The position numbers were made by a program, and so were the translations under genes. The notes beneath the pieces were generated by a model. The model made no database searches. It was not told the origin of the DNA and saw only the letters and a program-made list of their open reading frames with translations. From contig NC_052477.1 of assembly GCF_009730915.1 (NCBI RefSeq), forward strand, positions 29,026,420 to 29,090,419: 64,000 nt of DNA, given 5' to 3'. Of the stretch, positions 51,065 to 62,639 are shown piece by piece; position 1 is the first letter of the stretch; every line of letters starts with the position of its first letter. Source of the DNA: Dioscorea cayenensis subsp. rotundata (taxonomy: Eukaryota; Streptophyta; Magnoliopsida; Dioscoreales; Dioscoreaceae).

Positions 51065-51172
51065 CTCCAACCTTCTCCTCCATTTGACACTTCAATAACA
51101 ATGAGCACTATTTCTATTCCTCTCTGAACCTTCACCATTAACATAGAGATCACCACCAAAATTAAGAGAAAA

Positions 51173-51416
51173 ATGGGATCTGAGACTTTCCTGGAAGTTG
51201 TACTTGCAATTCTACTTCCTCCTGTGGGAGTCTTCTTACGTTATGGATGTGGAGTAAGTGCATGTCTTCAGATTTTTACTGCAATTCTTTCAATGTTTAG
51301 TAGTTTTATCAGTGTTAAATTATTTTTTTCAGGTTGAGTTCTGGATTGATTTACTGCTGACTTTATTGGGATACATACCTGGAATAATCTATGCAATTTA
51401 TGTTCTTGTTGGATAG
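51173..51416 (+). CDS. RCI2/PMP3-type small hydrophobic membrane protein (54 aa)
   Basis: PMP3/RCI2 (UPF0057) peptides sit in the plasma membrane and affect membrane potential and Na+/K+ balance under cold, salt and drought. Two exons, 51173-51253 and 51333-51416, join in phase at the position usual for plant RCI2. The protein has two membrane helices: VVLAILLPPVGVFL in exon 1 and WIDLLLTLLGYIPGIIYAIY in exon 2, joined by RYGCGVEF, all family hallmarks. It is complete at the family's normal length, with a short C-terminus (VLVG) and no acidic tail. It converges with the ICR gene downstream. Confidence 0.96.
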
Positions 51417-51939
51417 CACTGTCATTGATTTGTTGTGAAGATGCACTGCATCATCATGCATGTAATACAGAATGATTAATTTTCAGTTTACCTCTTTGTC
51501 TCTTGTTTTTTTTGTAATAAATGTGGTTTCTTTGACACACTTATATGAATGTGAACTCTAGTTATGTTTTAGATATCATGTATCAATGGGTTACATTCAC
51601 ATCAATTTACTCTTGATAAATGTCATTGATTTTTTATGCAGTTCATGTTTTATTTTTATTCCTTTTTACATCAGTCCAGATGGAATTGGTGGAATTATAT
51701 GAATGCATAACATGTATCTTTGATATATGTTTATATGTAGCATTTGTTCCACAATTATTTCTACTCAAATTTGCTTTAAAACTAAGTGAGAATTCCAAGT
51801 TGAGCATGATTCATTATAAACAATCATAAGATACACTGCTTAAGTCTTATCATTTATACATCATATATAATCCAAAGTCTTGATTACATATACAAAGCAT
51901 TACATGGTAGTTAAAAGTAGTAGTATCATAACAATGTGC
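51417..51939. other. spacer between convergent RCI2 and ICR genes
   Basis: About 520 bp holding the 3' UTRs of both genes. The open frame at 51620-51829 has no recognisable content and is probably chance. Confidence 0.55.
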
Positions 51940-54180
51940 TCACTTGCTTCCCTTCTTCAATAACCAACCAATCTTCTTCAGCATGTTGTTACTATTCTTC
52001 TTCTTTGGTGATTCATCGCTAAGCTCGTCGTACTCCGACGGCGAGCTCATCGGGTTCCCAACAATCTCCATGAAGCCGCCATCGTTTCCGGTCATCAAAA
52101 CAGCTGCCGCGGCTTCAGCCGCCTTTCGCCATTGCTCCGATTGCACTCTTATCCTCCTCAACTCAACCTCCATCTCTGCATTCACTGCCTGAGCTATGCT
52201 CAGTTCCTGTTTCATCTCCTTGTTCTCCTCCGCAATGCTTTGCAGCTCAGTCTCTTTATCCATGACTTTAGCTTTAAGCTCTGTTACATCTTCCATTAAT
52301 CCCATTTGTTCACATTCAATCTTCATTCTTTCAACCAATTCATGTAAAGAATGAATCTGCAATGTGTTCTGTATTTGTTGTTCATCAAGTGCTACTTTCA
52401 ACTGCTCAATTTCATCGTATTTCACCGACATTTTCATCACTTGAGCATTAGATTCCTCCAGCTCTAACTCCTTCATTGACAGTAGCTGTTCAGTTTCACT
52501 AGAAATGGCTCTCAAACTCTCCATTTCTTGTTTCAACATTTGAATTTCAGAGTTCTTGGCAACCTCTGATTTGATCACAATGTCTAGTTGCATCTTCAAC
52601 CTCTGTATTTCATTCAATGCAGAAGCTAATGCGGTCGAATCCATCGAGTGTTGCTTTTGCACAACTTCGAGTTCTGATTGCCATGCCCGGTCCCGGTCTA
52701 GAGAGATCTTTCGTAGTTCTTGAAGCCGATCTTCTTCGGCAGCAGAGAACTCGACAAGTTGTTGTTCCTTGTCTTCGAGTTGTACCGACACTGTCATTAG
52801 TTGCTTCTTGGTTTCCTCTGCTTCGTGTTGTGCTTTCCTTTTCCATGACTCCGAAGAATTGAGTTGATCCTTTGTTTTCTTCACTTCTTCTTGAAGTTGT
52901 GCAAACTGCAACTCTAGTTCACTCACTCTGCTTGATCGCTTGTTCTTTTTATAGTACAAGAACGCAAGTAATTAAAGAGAATATTTGTAAAATAAATTAC
53001 GTTCTCAAAATTTATGATCAAATCACCACAAAAATAAACATGAGAATATACATATAGGGAAATGGTAACCTAGGGCGTTCCTCAATTATTGTTTTATAGG
53101 GATGTTTTTTTACAGTTGTTGGATCATTATTCAATAGTTGTTTGTTTATATAAATAATGTACACATTTTTATTGTTTCATGATTACTGTACGACATTGTA
53201 AAACACGTTTTGCATTGTTTATAATGCTCATAATTGTTGGATTATCATTCGATGACTACGTGGGACATCCCTAAATCTTAAATCTAAATTACCGATCCTT
53301 ATATATATATATATATATATATGACAAAGATAACTAAAGTTGTTTCATGAGGGGTGTCAAGGGACAAGCAGGTTTATACTACATCAGTTACGATGTCATC
53401 TAGAGATTTATTAATTTAATCAGACATGGGCGATAAGAGTTATACCATATGCTAAACCTAGAAGGTATTGTATGAACCAAATCGAGTTAATAAATTCTCT
53501 ATCATGAAATTCTAAAGGGGAGGAAACTGACATCTTTCCATAGTGGACCAACGAGTGAGTGAACAATACCGTTGTAGTATTTATACAATATTTTACTGTA
53601 TATATATAGTACTACAAGCAATACTGTCAATCCAAATATTTGACTCACTCTGGGTTTGTCTATTTACTATTTTTATAACATTTCACTACAACAAGAAGGG
53701 TTAGTTAAACATAACACAATACAGTAGGGGTTAAACATAAAAATATTGTGTGATATCAAATCAAATTTCTAAAAAAAAATGAACAGAAAGTTATTTAAAA
53801 ATATTATGTAAATTTAGTATTACCTCCGTAACTGGGCTTTTAGAAGAACGGCGATGAACGATAGCTTTAGGACTTCTATCGGTGAAGGTTCTTGAAGGTC
53901 GAACTGAGTTATTAGAATCAGATTCAGAACCACTTGTTTTTGTTGCTCGATTTGCCGGACAAGATCTAATTCAACATGAACATGAAAACTTGAACCAATT
54001 TATGTCTAACTAGCAAGACATACAACAAAAATAACACTTATAATTATAGTAATAATTATAATTATTCTTCAAAAGCAAATCATTGAACCACATTGTATTG
54101 TATATTTGTATTTCAGTTTTATATGCACACAGGAAAAAGATTAATTGAGAAACAGACCTTGTTTTGTTGGATGTCTGCAT
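51940..54180 (-). CDS. interactor of constitutive active ROPs (ICR/RIP), complete
   Basis: ICR/RIP proteins are coiled-coil effectors that bind active ROP GTPases and link them to exocyst and microtubules, affecting polarity. Three exons in phase: 54180-54158, 53965-53824, 52944-51940; 389 aa. The N-terminus has MQTSNKTR and a Ser/Arg-rich region ([12 protein letters not shown]). From about residue 58 a near-continuous coiled coil begins with [19 protein letters not shown] and runs to about 330. The ROP-binding signature [13 protein letters not shown] follows, then the basic end [11 protein letters not shown]. All family landmarks are present. A leader intron is likely (donor GTGAGT near 54790 on the gene strand). 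Confidence 0.94.
53375..53645. repeat. dispersed ~270-bp repeat, copy B, in ICR intron 2
   Basis: Colinear with copy A at 27108-27382 in the same orientation, with diverged inverted arms AGAGATTTATTAATTT and GAGTTAATAAATTCTCT. It lies in the intron between 53824 and 52944. Two copies with similar extents support a discrete mobile or formerly mobile unit; the class is unknown. Confidence 0.6.
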
Positions 54181-55551
54181 TCTAATGAAGTGTTTGTCTT
54201 TGATTGGAGCTCAATGCTAAACCTGAAACCATAAACAGAAGAAGAACAGGAGTGTAGGACAAATTAAAATGATACCAAGATAAAGTTATGAAAACAATAA
54301 CTTTTTGTACACTGTTTGGTATGGTTGGTAGAGAAGGAACAGTGAAAAGTCTTTAGTGTATTCTGGTACTCTGTACCCAACTACATCATTGCATTTCAAC
54401 AACTAGAGATTAAAAAGATTAAAGAAAAAACATACTGATCTTCATGTGATTCAAATTAAAAATAAATCAAAAGGAATTTATAAATACTAAAGAATACAGA
54501 AAACAGAACAATATATATGAAACTAAGAAATGGATTGAAGATAAAAAGACATGAAAAAGCAAAACAAAGACAGTATTGTGAGTGAAGAACTAGAAAGGTT
54601 CTTAAGAAAAATTTCATGAAAGAAAAGAAACAAAAAGGACATAGAACAAAAACACACACACACACAAAAAAAAGGTGACATTTTCTTCTTTGTTTTCATT
54701 CTAATGACTCTACAAACTAATATCCATGGATTAAAAATAAATAAATTTTACACATCTTAAACATAATAAAGAAAGGAAGGAAAGAACTCACTCTTCTTCC
54801 ACTTTGTTTTTCTCCAGAGCAAATGAGAAGAAAGTGAGACAGAGAGAAAGAGTAAACTTTATACTAGAGACAGAGAAACAGAGAAATGATAAGTATAAAC
54901 GGTCAGCTTAAAAAGAAGGATTTTTTTTTTTTTATTTTTTTCTTTTTAGTTGAAAGGAAAGTCACATTAACTCTCCAGGATATTTCAAACTCACAAACAA
55001 TGCCTTTGGAATCCATCCATATAAACATTTATTTTATTTTTAATTTAAAATAAACATTCCCTGTTTATAAAGAATATAATTATGAGATTTAAAAAGAAAA
55101 AATGACCAAAAGAAGGCCAACAGGGACTAAAAAGTAAATATACAAAAAGGAATTTGATAATTTTAAGAAAATATTGATTAAGTAGTGAAATGTTTAAAAT
55201 GCCTACTTATGTTTGGTTTTCAAATAGGAGATTAGTCAAGTCAAAGACGAGTTAATATTTTTGATTTGTTTGTGCCCTCATACTGTGTGACCCAAAATTC
55301 GAATTTATCTTCTCAATAAGAATACAAATATCAAAAATACAAATGGGAGACATGGTGCTAACATATTAAGTGATCATTGGTTTTATTTTATTTTGTTAAC
55401 AGAATCTTTAATGATGGGGTAATATATACACACAAAAAGCAAATTTTATTTATTTATTTATTTTTGGTATAAATGCAAAATCCCCTCCAAATAAAGCATT
55501 ATGATTAATTTGTTTTGCAATATATTATGATGAGGGACATGAAAATTGATG

Positions 55552-55595
<44 letters not shown>

Positions 55596-56128
55596 GAATC
55601 ATGATATAATTACAAAACTATTTGCATGCTTTCAAATGAACAAAATAAATAAATAAATACATAAAATTGTTTGCTTTTAAGTTGCATGTAGTCTAGGATG
55701 CTTCTCATTGAAATTTGAGTGTTGAAACAGCATTGCCAGATTTCCACTTGATTTTTTTGTTTTGTCTAAGTTATATTATTTGGTTTATAGCTTCAGAAAA
55801 GTATATAAAGTTATCTTAACAGCTAAAAAGGATTCCAGATTTTAAAGTTTTCCATATTTAATTACTCTATTTTTATCAATCACAGTTGGCCATCAAGATT
55901 CTTTAGTTTATCCATTTTTTTTTTTTTTTGTTTTTTAGTTTATCTCATTCTTTTAAAGTTCAGGATAAAGTTTAAAAGTGAGCTCCACAAGTTATAAACA
56001 TTAAGGAAAACAAACATTAAATTAATTTTAAGGTTTGAGCTTTGATCTGCTAAATTTGGTTTAATTACCAAGGATTAAAAAATTATTCAATGAGGAGCAT
56101 CTGTTGATATATTTATAATTTATTAGCA

Positions 56129-56163
<35 letters not shown>

Positions 56164-56964
56164 ACCGGTAATCTAACAATGTAGGGACATCTCACAACAA
56201 CAACAATTAGAAATAGTAATGAAACAATATCCATTCGACAGATAATTTAAGGGCTAGTGTTGGAGACGTCCCTAGATCTATTTTCTGAGACGTCCCAAAA
56301 AACATAAGTTTTATATAAAAAAATGATTTGGTGAGATAGTGTCCTGTCTTCTTAAACTTGTAATGAGCTCTGTGTTTTTAAAGTCATTTAATTAGTTTTA
56401 AAAATAACCTTTTTTTTTTTTTCAATAAGCTATAAATTTCTACTTCAATAAACAAGAACATGATAAAATTCAGGGGGGTAATTGCAAAACCGCTAAATAG
56501 TTTATAATAAGGAAGGCAAATGAGAGTGGCAGTGGGTGGGGGCACATCAAGAAGTGGAGGAGAAGTTTGAAGTATTCTTGATTTGTAATGAAAGCAACAC
56601 TCTGTTTCTTCAAGACTTTGATTAAATACCACAACCCACTACAACTTTGAAATCATGAACAAAGAAAAATGCAAACATTCCCACTTGAATTTGATTCCCA
56701 ATTTATCATCATGAGAACTAAGAACAAAACCTTAAAACAATATAAAATAATAATAATAATAATAATATGAAAAAAACTCATTATGCTTAGCATGTAATTC
56801 AAGTTCCATTTTCAATTTAACACATTGGAAAAAACTGAAGATCATTCAAACTTAAAGCAGAAGCACAACACTCTTTATTGCTGGAATTCAAAAAAGAACA
56901 ATGTTCAATAGCAAACATTATTAGAAGGCGATGTTTTATTTGTCAATAGCATAATTGGTTCACT
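54181..56964. other. ICR leader/promoter, then AT-rich intergenic DNA with (TA)n tracts
   Basis: Up to about 54870 the sequence fits the ICR leader intron and leader exon. Beyond, no gene is seen to the DCAF8 stop. Long (TA)n tracts at about 55551-55594 and 56131-56160. The open frame at 56384-56632 has no recognisable content. Confidence 0.55.
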
Positions 56965-59900
56965 TCAGTACTCGTCGAAGAAGACGCGTCTGCATGTCGA
57001 TGTCAGGAAATAATGCACGTCATGCATGAGCTTTCCACATTTCTCTGCAAAGCTCACTTCCTGTGAGTACAGATGATGTGTAATATAATTAAAGGATGCT
57101 TGATGAAATAGATATATTGAACTGAAGAGTTTGAGGACTTTACCGGCTCAGGATCTCGCTCTGGTTCTTCGCCGATTGGAGCCCAAACCCTCACTTTTCT
57201 GTCATGACCACCAGAAGCAAAGAAAAGAGTATTAGGATATGTCGCGACAACCTGCACACTGCTGGGGCCGGCAACCATCTTGCGCAGCAGCTTGCTATCC
57301 TTCTTCCTCCATACGAAAATGTTCGAACACTCTGATCCAGATACAATGTATTCTTCGCGCTGACCCAAGAAGCAAACGGGCTTGACTGGCAATGTGTTTC
57401 TGTGCCCGCCGTAACCCCGTGGCTGAACAAGGTTCAGCAGATGCTCTTCTGAGACGGTCATCGGGTCTGGGCCGATATCCATGCCTTTGTCGAAGAGGTA
57501 AATTTGTTCACAGTCATAGGAGACGAGTAACTCACTTTTGTTTGAGTATGCCAACCCTGTTATGTGGTTATCAAGGGAGTCCAATAGATGACGCGGGCAG
57601 TAAGTAGTCACAGGTCGATTAATGCAAGTAGAAGCATCCCACTGATACATTCTAATGTCAAAAAGCCGAACGAATTGATCAAATCCTCCGATTGCAAAAC
57701 AGTTACGGTCCATAGGATCTAACACTACACATTTGAGTTGTACTGGCAGGCCAGAGCCGGAGAATGAGATGCAAGAGAAAAGGTTCATAGGAGATGGAGT
57801 CCTCAGATCAAACTGCGAGAGAAGAATTGGCATAACATAGAGTTACATCTAGAAATAAAAATCAAATGGGAGAGGCTACTTGCCCGCTTCACAAAGCCAT
57901 CTTCACCGCAGCTGTAAAATATGCGAGAGCTACCAGGCTCAATGGCAAGTTGGGGGACACTACCTACGTGCCTTCCGAGCACTGTGGTTGTTACCAAGCT
58001 ATCATCTGCAATTTCATGAAGCTTCACCTGCAAAGAGAACGTATATTTTTCTGAACTTTTATGTTTAACATAGCCATATTGTAACAATAGAACTGTTGAA
58101 GCATTTATTGATGTACGAAGAGCTTGTATGCACGGCCAAAATTGTTATATAATGGCAGTGAAATGTTAATGTGCCCTGGCCTAACTCTAGTTTGATATTT
58201 GAGATAAAAGCAAGCTAACCCACATGAATTTAATCATATATAGTGGAAGATGCTAATGACTCTCCATCAAATTGCAGCAAAAACTTCAAGTGTACAAAGT
58301 ATTACCGAGGATAATAGATCACAATAAGCAAAAACTTTTCTTTTTGCTGAATCGGAAGAACAAATACTTACCAGAACAAAGTATTTTCTTCTAAAAAAAA
58401 TAGCATCAATTTTTATCCAAAGAGAGGCGGCGGTCATACATTTTTCTTGGGAAATAAAGAGCAAAGGAACAATTTCATAAAACCAAGATTAAAAGATACC
58501 AGGCCATCGAAGGAGGACGTAAGTATCATGCGATCATTAGTAAATGGTAGAAATTGGGCATCCATAACACTGTCCTGATGACCATGAGGATATGCAAACT
58601 TTTGTTTACCATCCAGCCAATTCCAGATCTTGACATTTGCGTCTCCAGCACCAGATATAAGAAGGCTTCCTGTTGGGTTAAATCGAATAGTATATATCCT
58701 ACTGTCATGACCTTCTAAAGTCTGGTAGCAATCAAGACGCCTAATCAAGGCCTGCTTAGACAATACATGTCAAGTAGGTGCATCAGTCATCATAGCAAAA
58801 TAGTGAGTAAATTTCATTTCAACCACAACTATTTAAGCAGTTTTGCAAATTTCGAGATTAGCCTCCATATATACAAACACATATAAGTGATCCTTAGTCC
58901 TCACTGCTACAAAATCCAGTTCATAAACTTAACCAAATCAATAGATTGCATGCAGAAAACACAAGAAACGACAATATCCGACTGCTACAAAATCCAGTTC
59001 ATAAACTTAACCAAATCAATAGATTGCGTGCAGAAAACACAAGAAACGACAATATCCGACAATCATGGCATCAATAGATCAGACCCAATTAGTTTGATAT
59101 CACTGAAAAAATTATTCATTTCCAAAAAAAGGCCATACAGTTTTAAACCAAAGAAAAAAATTAGTTCAATTCAGAAAAAGGCCATATAAGCTCTTCCTCT
59201 TGGCTACATCTTACAATGAATTATTCAGAGAATCCGACAAACCGACATGATCAGACATGATTAAAAGAAATGCTGGATATACAATGAAAGATACCAGTAA
59301 AGTCCCGAATGTTAAAAGTTATAACCATGTGCGACAATTCGCCACATGTGACATCGATCAAAATCTACATGCTTGTAATGGAAATCTCCACAAGCCTGGC
59401 ATAAAAATGGCTAATGCAGAACCTTCTTTTTTTAAATACAATAAAAAGAAAAACCTCTATCGTAGCTAGTTCATTCATCATAGAAGAATCATTCAACAGG
59501 ATTCACAATAATATTCAAGTCAAGAACCAATTGCATTTTCATATTCATACTAAAACTAGAACAATCAGATTAGGAAAAAGAACACAAAGGATATGATCTA
59601 TTCATAGAACAGAATAAATTCAGCAGTTCATTTCTACCAAAGAATTTAAGCAATGCTACAGGAACAGGGAAAACAAGCCACAGAATATAGCACCACAAAG
59701 TCACATCTTTATTACCATGAAAGCTAACACTCACAAAAATGCTCATCCTAATCTAATCACAAGATACAGTATTAAAACACCTGAATTTCCACTGATCACT
59801 GAAAACATCAACAAAATAAAACCTTGATTCTAAATTTCCACTAATTCCACCTTGAAAAAAACAAGCATTTGATCACTGAAAACATCAACAAAATAACACC

Positions 59901-60620
59901 TCGATTCTAAATTTCCATTAATTCCACCATGAAAAAAAAAACAAGCATTTGATCACTGAAAACATCAACAAAATAACACCTTGATTCTAAATTTCCACTA
60001 ATTCCACCTTGAAAAAGCATTTGATCACTGAAAACATCAACAAAATAACACCTTGATTCTAAATTTCCACTAATTCCACCATGAAAAAAAAAACAAGCAT
60101 TTGATCACTGAAAACATCAACAAAATAACACCTCGATTCTAAATTTCCACTAATTCCACCTTGAAAAAAAAACAAGCATTTGATCACTGAAAACATCAAC
60201 AAAATAACACCTCGATTCTAAATTTCCACTAATTCCACCTTGAAAAAAAAACAAGCATTTGATCACTGAAAACATCAACAAAATAACACCTCGATTCTAA
60301 ATTTCCACTAATTTCCACCTTGAAAAACAAGCATTTGATCACTTAAAACATCAACAAAATAACACCTCGATTCTAAATTTCCACTAATTCCACCTTGAAA
60401 AAAAAACAAGCATTTGATCAATGAAAACATCAACAAAATAACACCTTGATTCTAAATTTTCACTAATTCAACCTTGAAAACCAAATCAAAGCAAGAACAA
60501 TAACTCAAACATTGTTAAACAAAATTAAGACATCAAAAAATCAAATAAGAGCGAGAGATTAGAACATCAATAGACCTCAGAGGAGGTGAAGCCCCTCTCA
60601 AAGAGCAAGGGGGAAGACAT
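56965..60620 (-). CDS. DCAF8-like WD40 protein (DDB1-CUL4 substrate receptor type)
   Basis: DCAF8-type proteins recruit substrates to CUL4-DDB1 ubiquitin ligases. Five exons in phase: 60620-60576, 58751-58500, 58027-57884, 57812-57144, 57060-56965; 401 aa. WD40 repeats are clear: LEGHDSRIYTIRFNPTGSLL with SGAGDANVKIWNW; HGHQDSVMDAQFLP; GRHVGSVPQLAIEPGS with SCGEDGFVKRFDLRT; GGFDQFVRLFDIR; NHITGLAYSNKSELLVSYDC; KPVCFLGQREEYIVSGSEC with NIFVWRKK; and SGGHDRKVRVWAP. Intron 3 (57883-57813) has a GC donor (CGG-GCAAGT) and a normal AG acceptor. The last exon gives a short tail (VHYFLTSTCRRVFFDEY) in place of the longer acidic C-terminus I expect in plant homologues, so the 3' end may be altered or modelled wrongly. 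Confidence 0.88.
58904..59059. repeat. 78-bp direct duplication in DCAF8 intron 1
   Basis: CTGCTACAAAATCCAGTTC at 58904 recurs at 58982. The two 78-bp copies differ visibly at one base (GCATGC versus GCGTGC), so the duplication is very young. Confidence 0.95.
59785..60480. repeat. ~80-bp minisatellite, nine copies, in DCAF8 intron 1
   Basis: TGATCACTGAAAACATCAAC occurs (with small changes) near 59792, 59870, 59950, 60020, 60100, 60181, 60261, 60340 and 60417. Each unit continues AAAATAACACC-CGATTCTAA and ATTTCCACTAATTCCACC, then a variable A run. Period 70-81 bp, driven mostly by A-run length. It ends about 95 bp inside the intron from exon 1. Confidence 0.95.
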
Positions 60621-62639
60621 GCCGATCTCTCGGCGCCAGATATGAGGCACATGGCCAGTAGAACGCCGGGAACTGTTCCTCATGACTCAGGACTCTTGCT
60701 CTCAGATTTGGGAGTAATGAGAGGAATTGGAGAAGAGAGGTTTATATGGAGGAGGGTGACGAGAGCACAGCCAAAGAATGAGCTCCAAGTGTACACTAGA
60801 GGCATTCAAGAAGGACATCCGGCGAGCATGTAGAGCTTGAGACCCTCGCGCTGGCATCGCCATGAGAGAAGACGCTTCTCTGAGCTCCAAGCGGTGCTAA
60901 AGCTCCAAAGATTTGTTTTTTTCCTCTACTTCTTGTATTTATCCATTCCTTTTTCTTTTTTTGGATAATGATTGAAATTTATTTTGATTATTTTTTAATG
61001 ATTTTTTTAAAAAGTTTTTATTATGTTATTATTTTATATAAATGGGTGAAGTGAATTATTGTACAAGAAAAATGAAAATCAAAGGATGGTTGAGTATGAT
61101 GCTTGTTTTTGTGTAACATGGTAAGGTGACAATTAAATTGTTGTCTATATGTGTTTTTAAAAAATATTAATTGATTTTTTAGGTTTCTAAGTTTTGTCGT
61201 GTTCATTAATTTTATCAGATTTGATTTATTTTATACTTGAATGAATATCACAAGATATCGCAGTAAGTGAAAAAAAAAATTGAAGACTAATTGAGTAGTA
61301 GAATACATTTGAAGTGAAAGAACAATGGTTTTGAAAAAAAAAAAAAATAAACTATTAAGCAAATAAAGAGGTAAATGGTTGGCGTGAACTTATTGTTTTT
61401 TGTTTATTTGTGATTTTTATATCATTTATCAAAAACATAAAACTTGGTTATATTTGAATGTTTTTCTACATTAATTGATACACTGACTTATGTCAAGAGA
61501 AAATAATAAAAATAGTTGAATATAAAAGAAGCATGAATAATGTTTATAAAATAAAACATTGATGAAATACATAGATTTAATTCAAATGGCCGATTTTCTT
61601 ATTATTTTATAACCTATTATGTTATTTCAGAAAAACACGAGATTTTCTTTTTGATGTTTTTCAAGATTCATTATTTTTTTTTTACCGCGGTTTGATTTTT
61701 TTTTATTTATATATTCACCATATTATACATTAGAATAAATCAACATGGAGAAAGATGGAGAAAGATGATGAAATATGAACATTGCACAAGAGAAGTAGGA
61801 ATAATATCAGTAACGAAGTGAGAAAAAACAAGTATTAAAATGAATAAAGCGATATTATGTTTTTACCTGTCGTTTTTGTCTGTTGTATAATTCTACGTGA
61901 CGTTATACGTAAAAACATGCGACTTTATAGCATTCCTTTTTGTTGCTTCTTTAAGTTTTGTCGTATTCTTTTACTATGGAAAAACGATGAAAAAAAGCAG
62001 GAATCATAATTTGATTAAAACTAGTTTTGGCAATAAGATTTTGTGATATTTTGCTAATTTGATATTTTAGCATAAATTTGGTGAAGTTTTTAAAAATATC
62101 TTTTTATTGCCAACATCCTATTGGCCTATTAGCATTAAGTCTCTTTGGGTAGGGTGTTTATTTCGGAAAGAAACCAAGATCAAATTTCAAAGATCATGAG
62201 AAATGATGGCATATGTGTTTGTTGAGTTTGCAGTTGTATTACACGTTTGTATATATCCCTAATTTTACTTAAATGAAAGCTGGTAAGTTCAACTACCACA
62301 TCTTCTTCTCCATTAACTTTATATCTTCTATTAATTACTTTCGATCAGAAGACAACACCAAAGTGCACGAGGCTCTGTTTGTTGTAGAAGACTAAAACTT
62401 TGTGAGGTCCTAGACGTTGTGAGGCTCTATTCATTGGTGTTATGTTCAGCTTTTGACGCCCCGCTTGCTATGACAAGTGGGGACAATCCTCAAACCCTTT
62501 CGTCCCACCGCCTGCTTTCTCTAGTTTTTTTAATGGTGCCTTTTTATCTGATAAGGCGGAGCTAGGCAGCAGTCACAGGAAACTCGTGAGTTAATGCTGA
62601 GGAAACTCTTGTAGTTTAGGGTGCTGCTTTGGGAGATAC
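60621..62639. other. DCAF8 upstream region, then AT-rich intergenic DNA
   Basis: To about 60900 composition is balanced, as for a leader and promoter of the minus-strand DCAF8 gene. From 60900 to about 62280 it is AT-rich with no gene seen. From about 62290 a pyrimidine-rich then GC-balanced stretch leads into the LINE ORF1 and is probably its 5' UTR. Confidence 0.5.

Noticed and set aside
59785-60480. Evenly spaced repeats resembling a CRISPR array
   Set aside because: Whole units repeat without unique spacers, inside an intron of a plant nuclear gene; it is a minisatellite.
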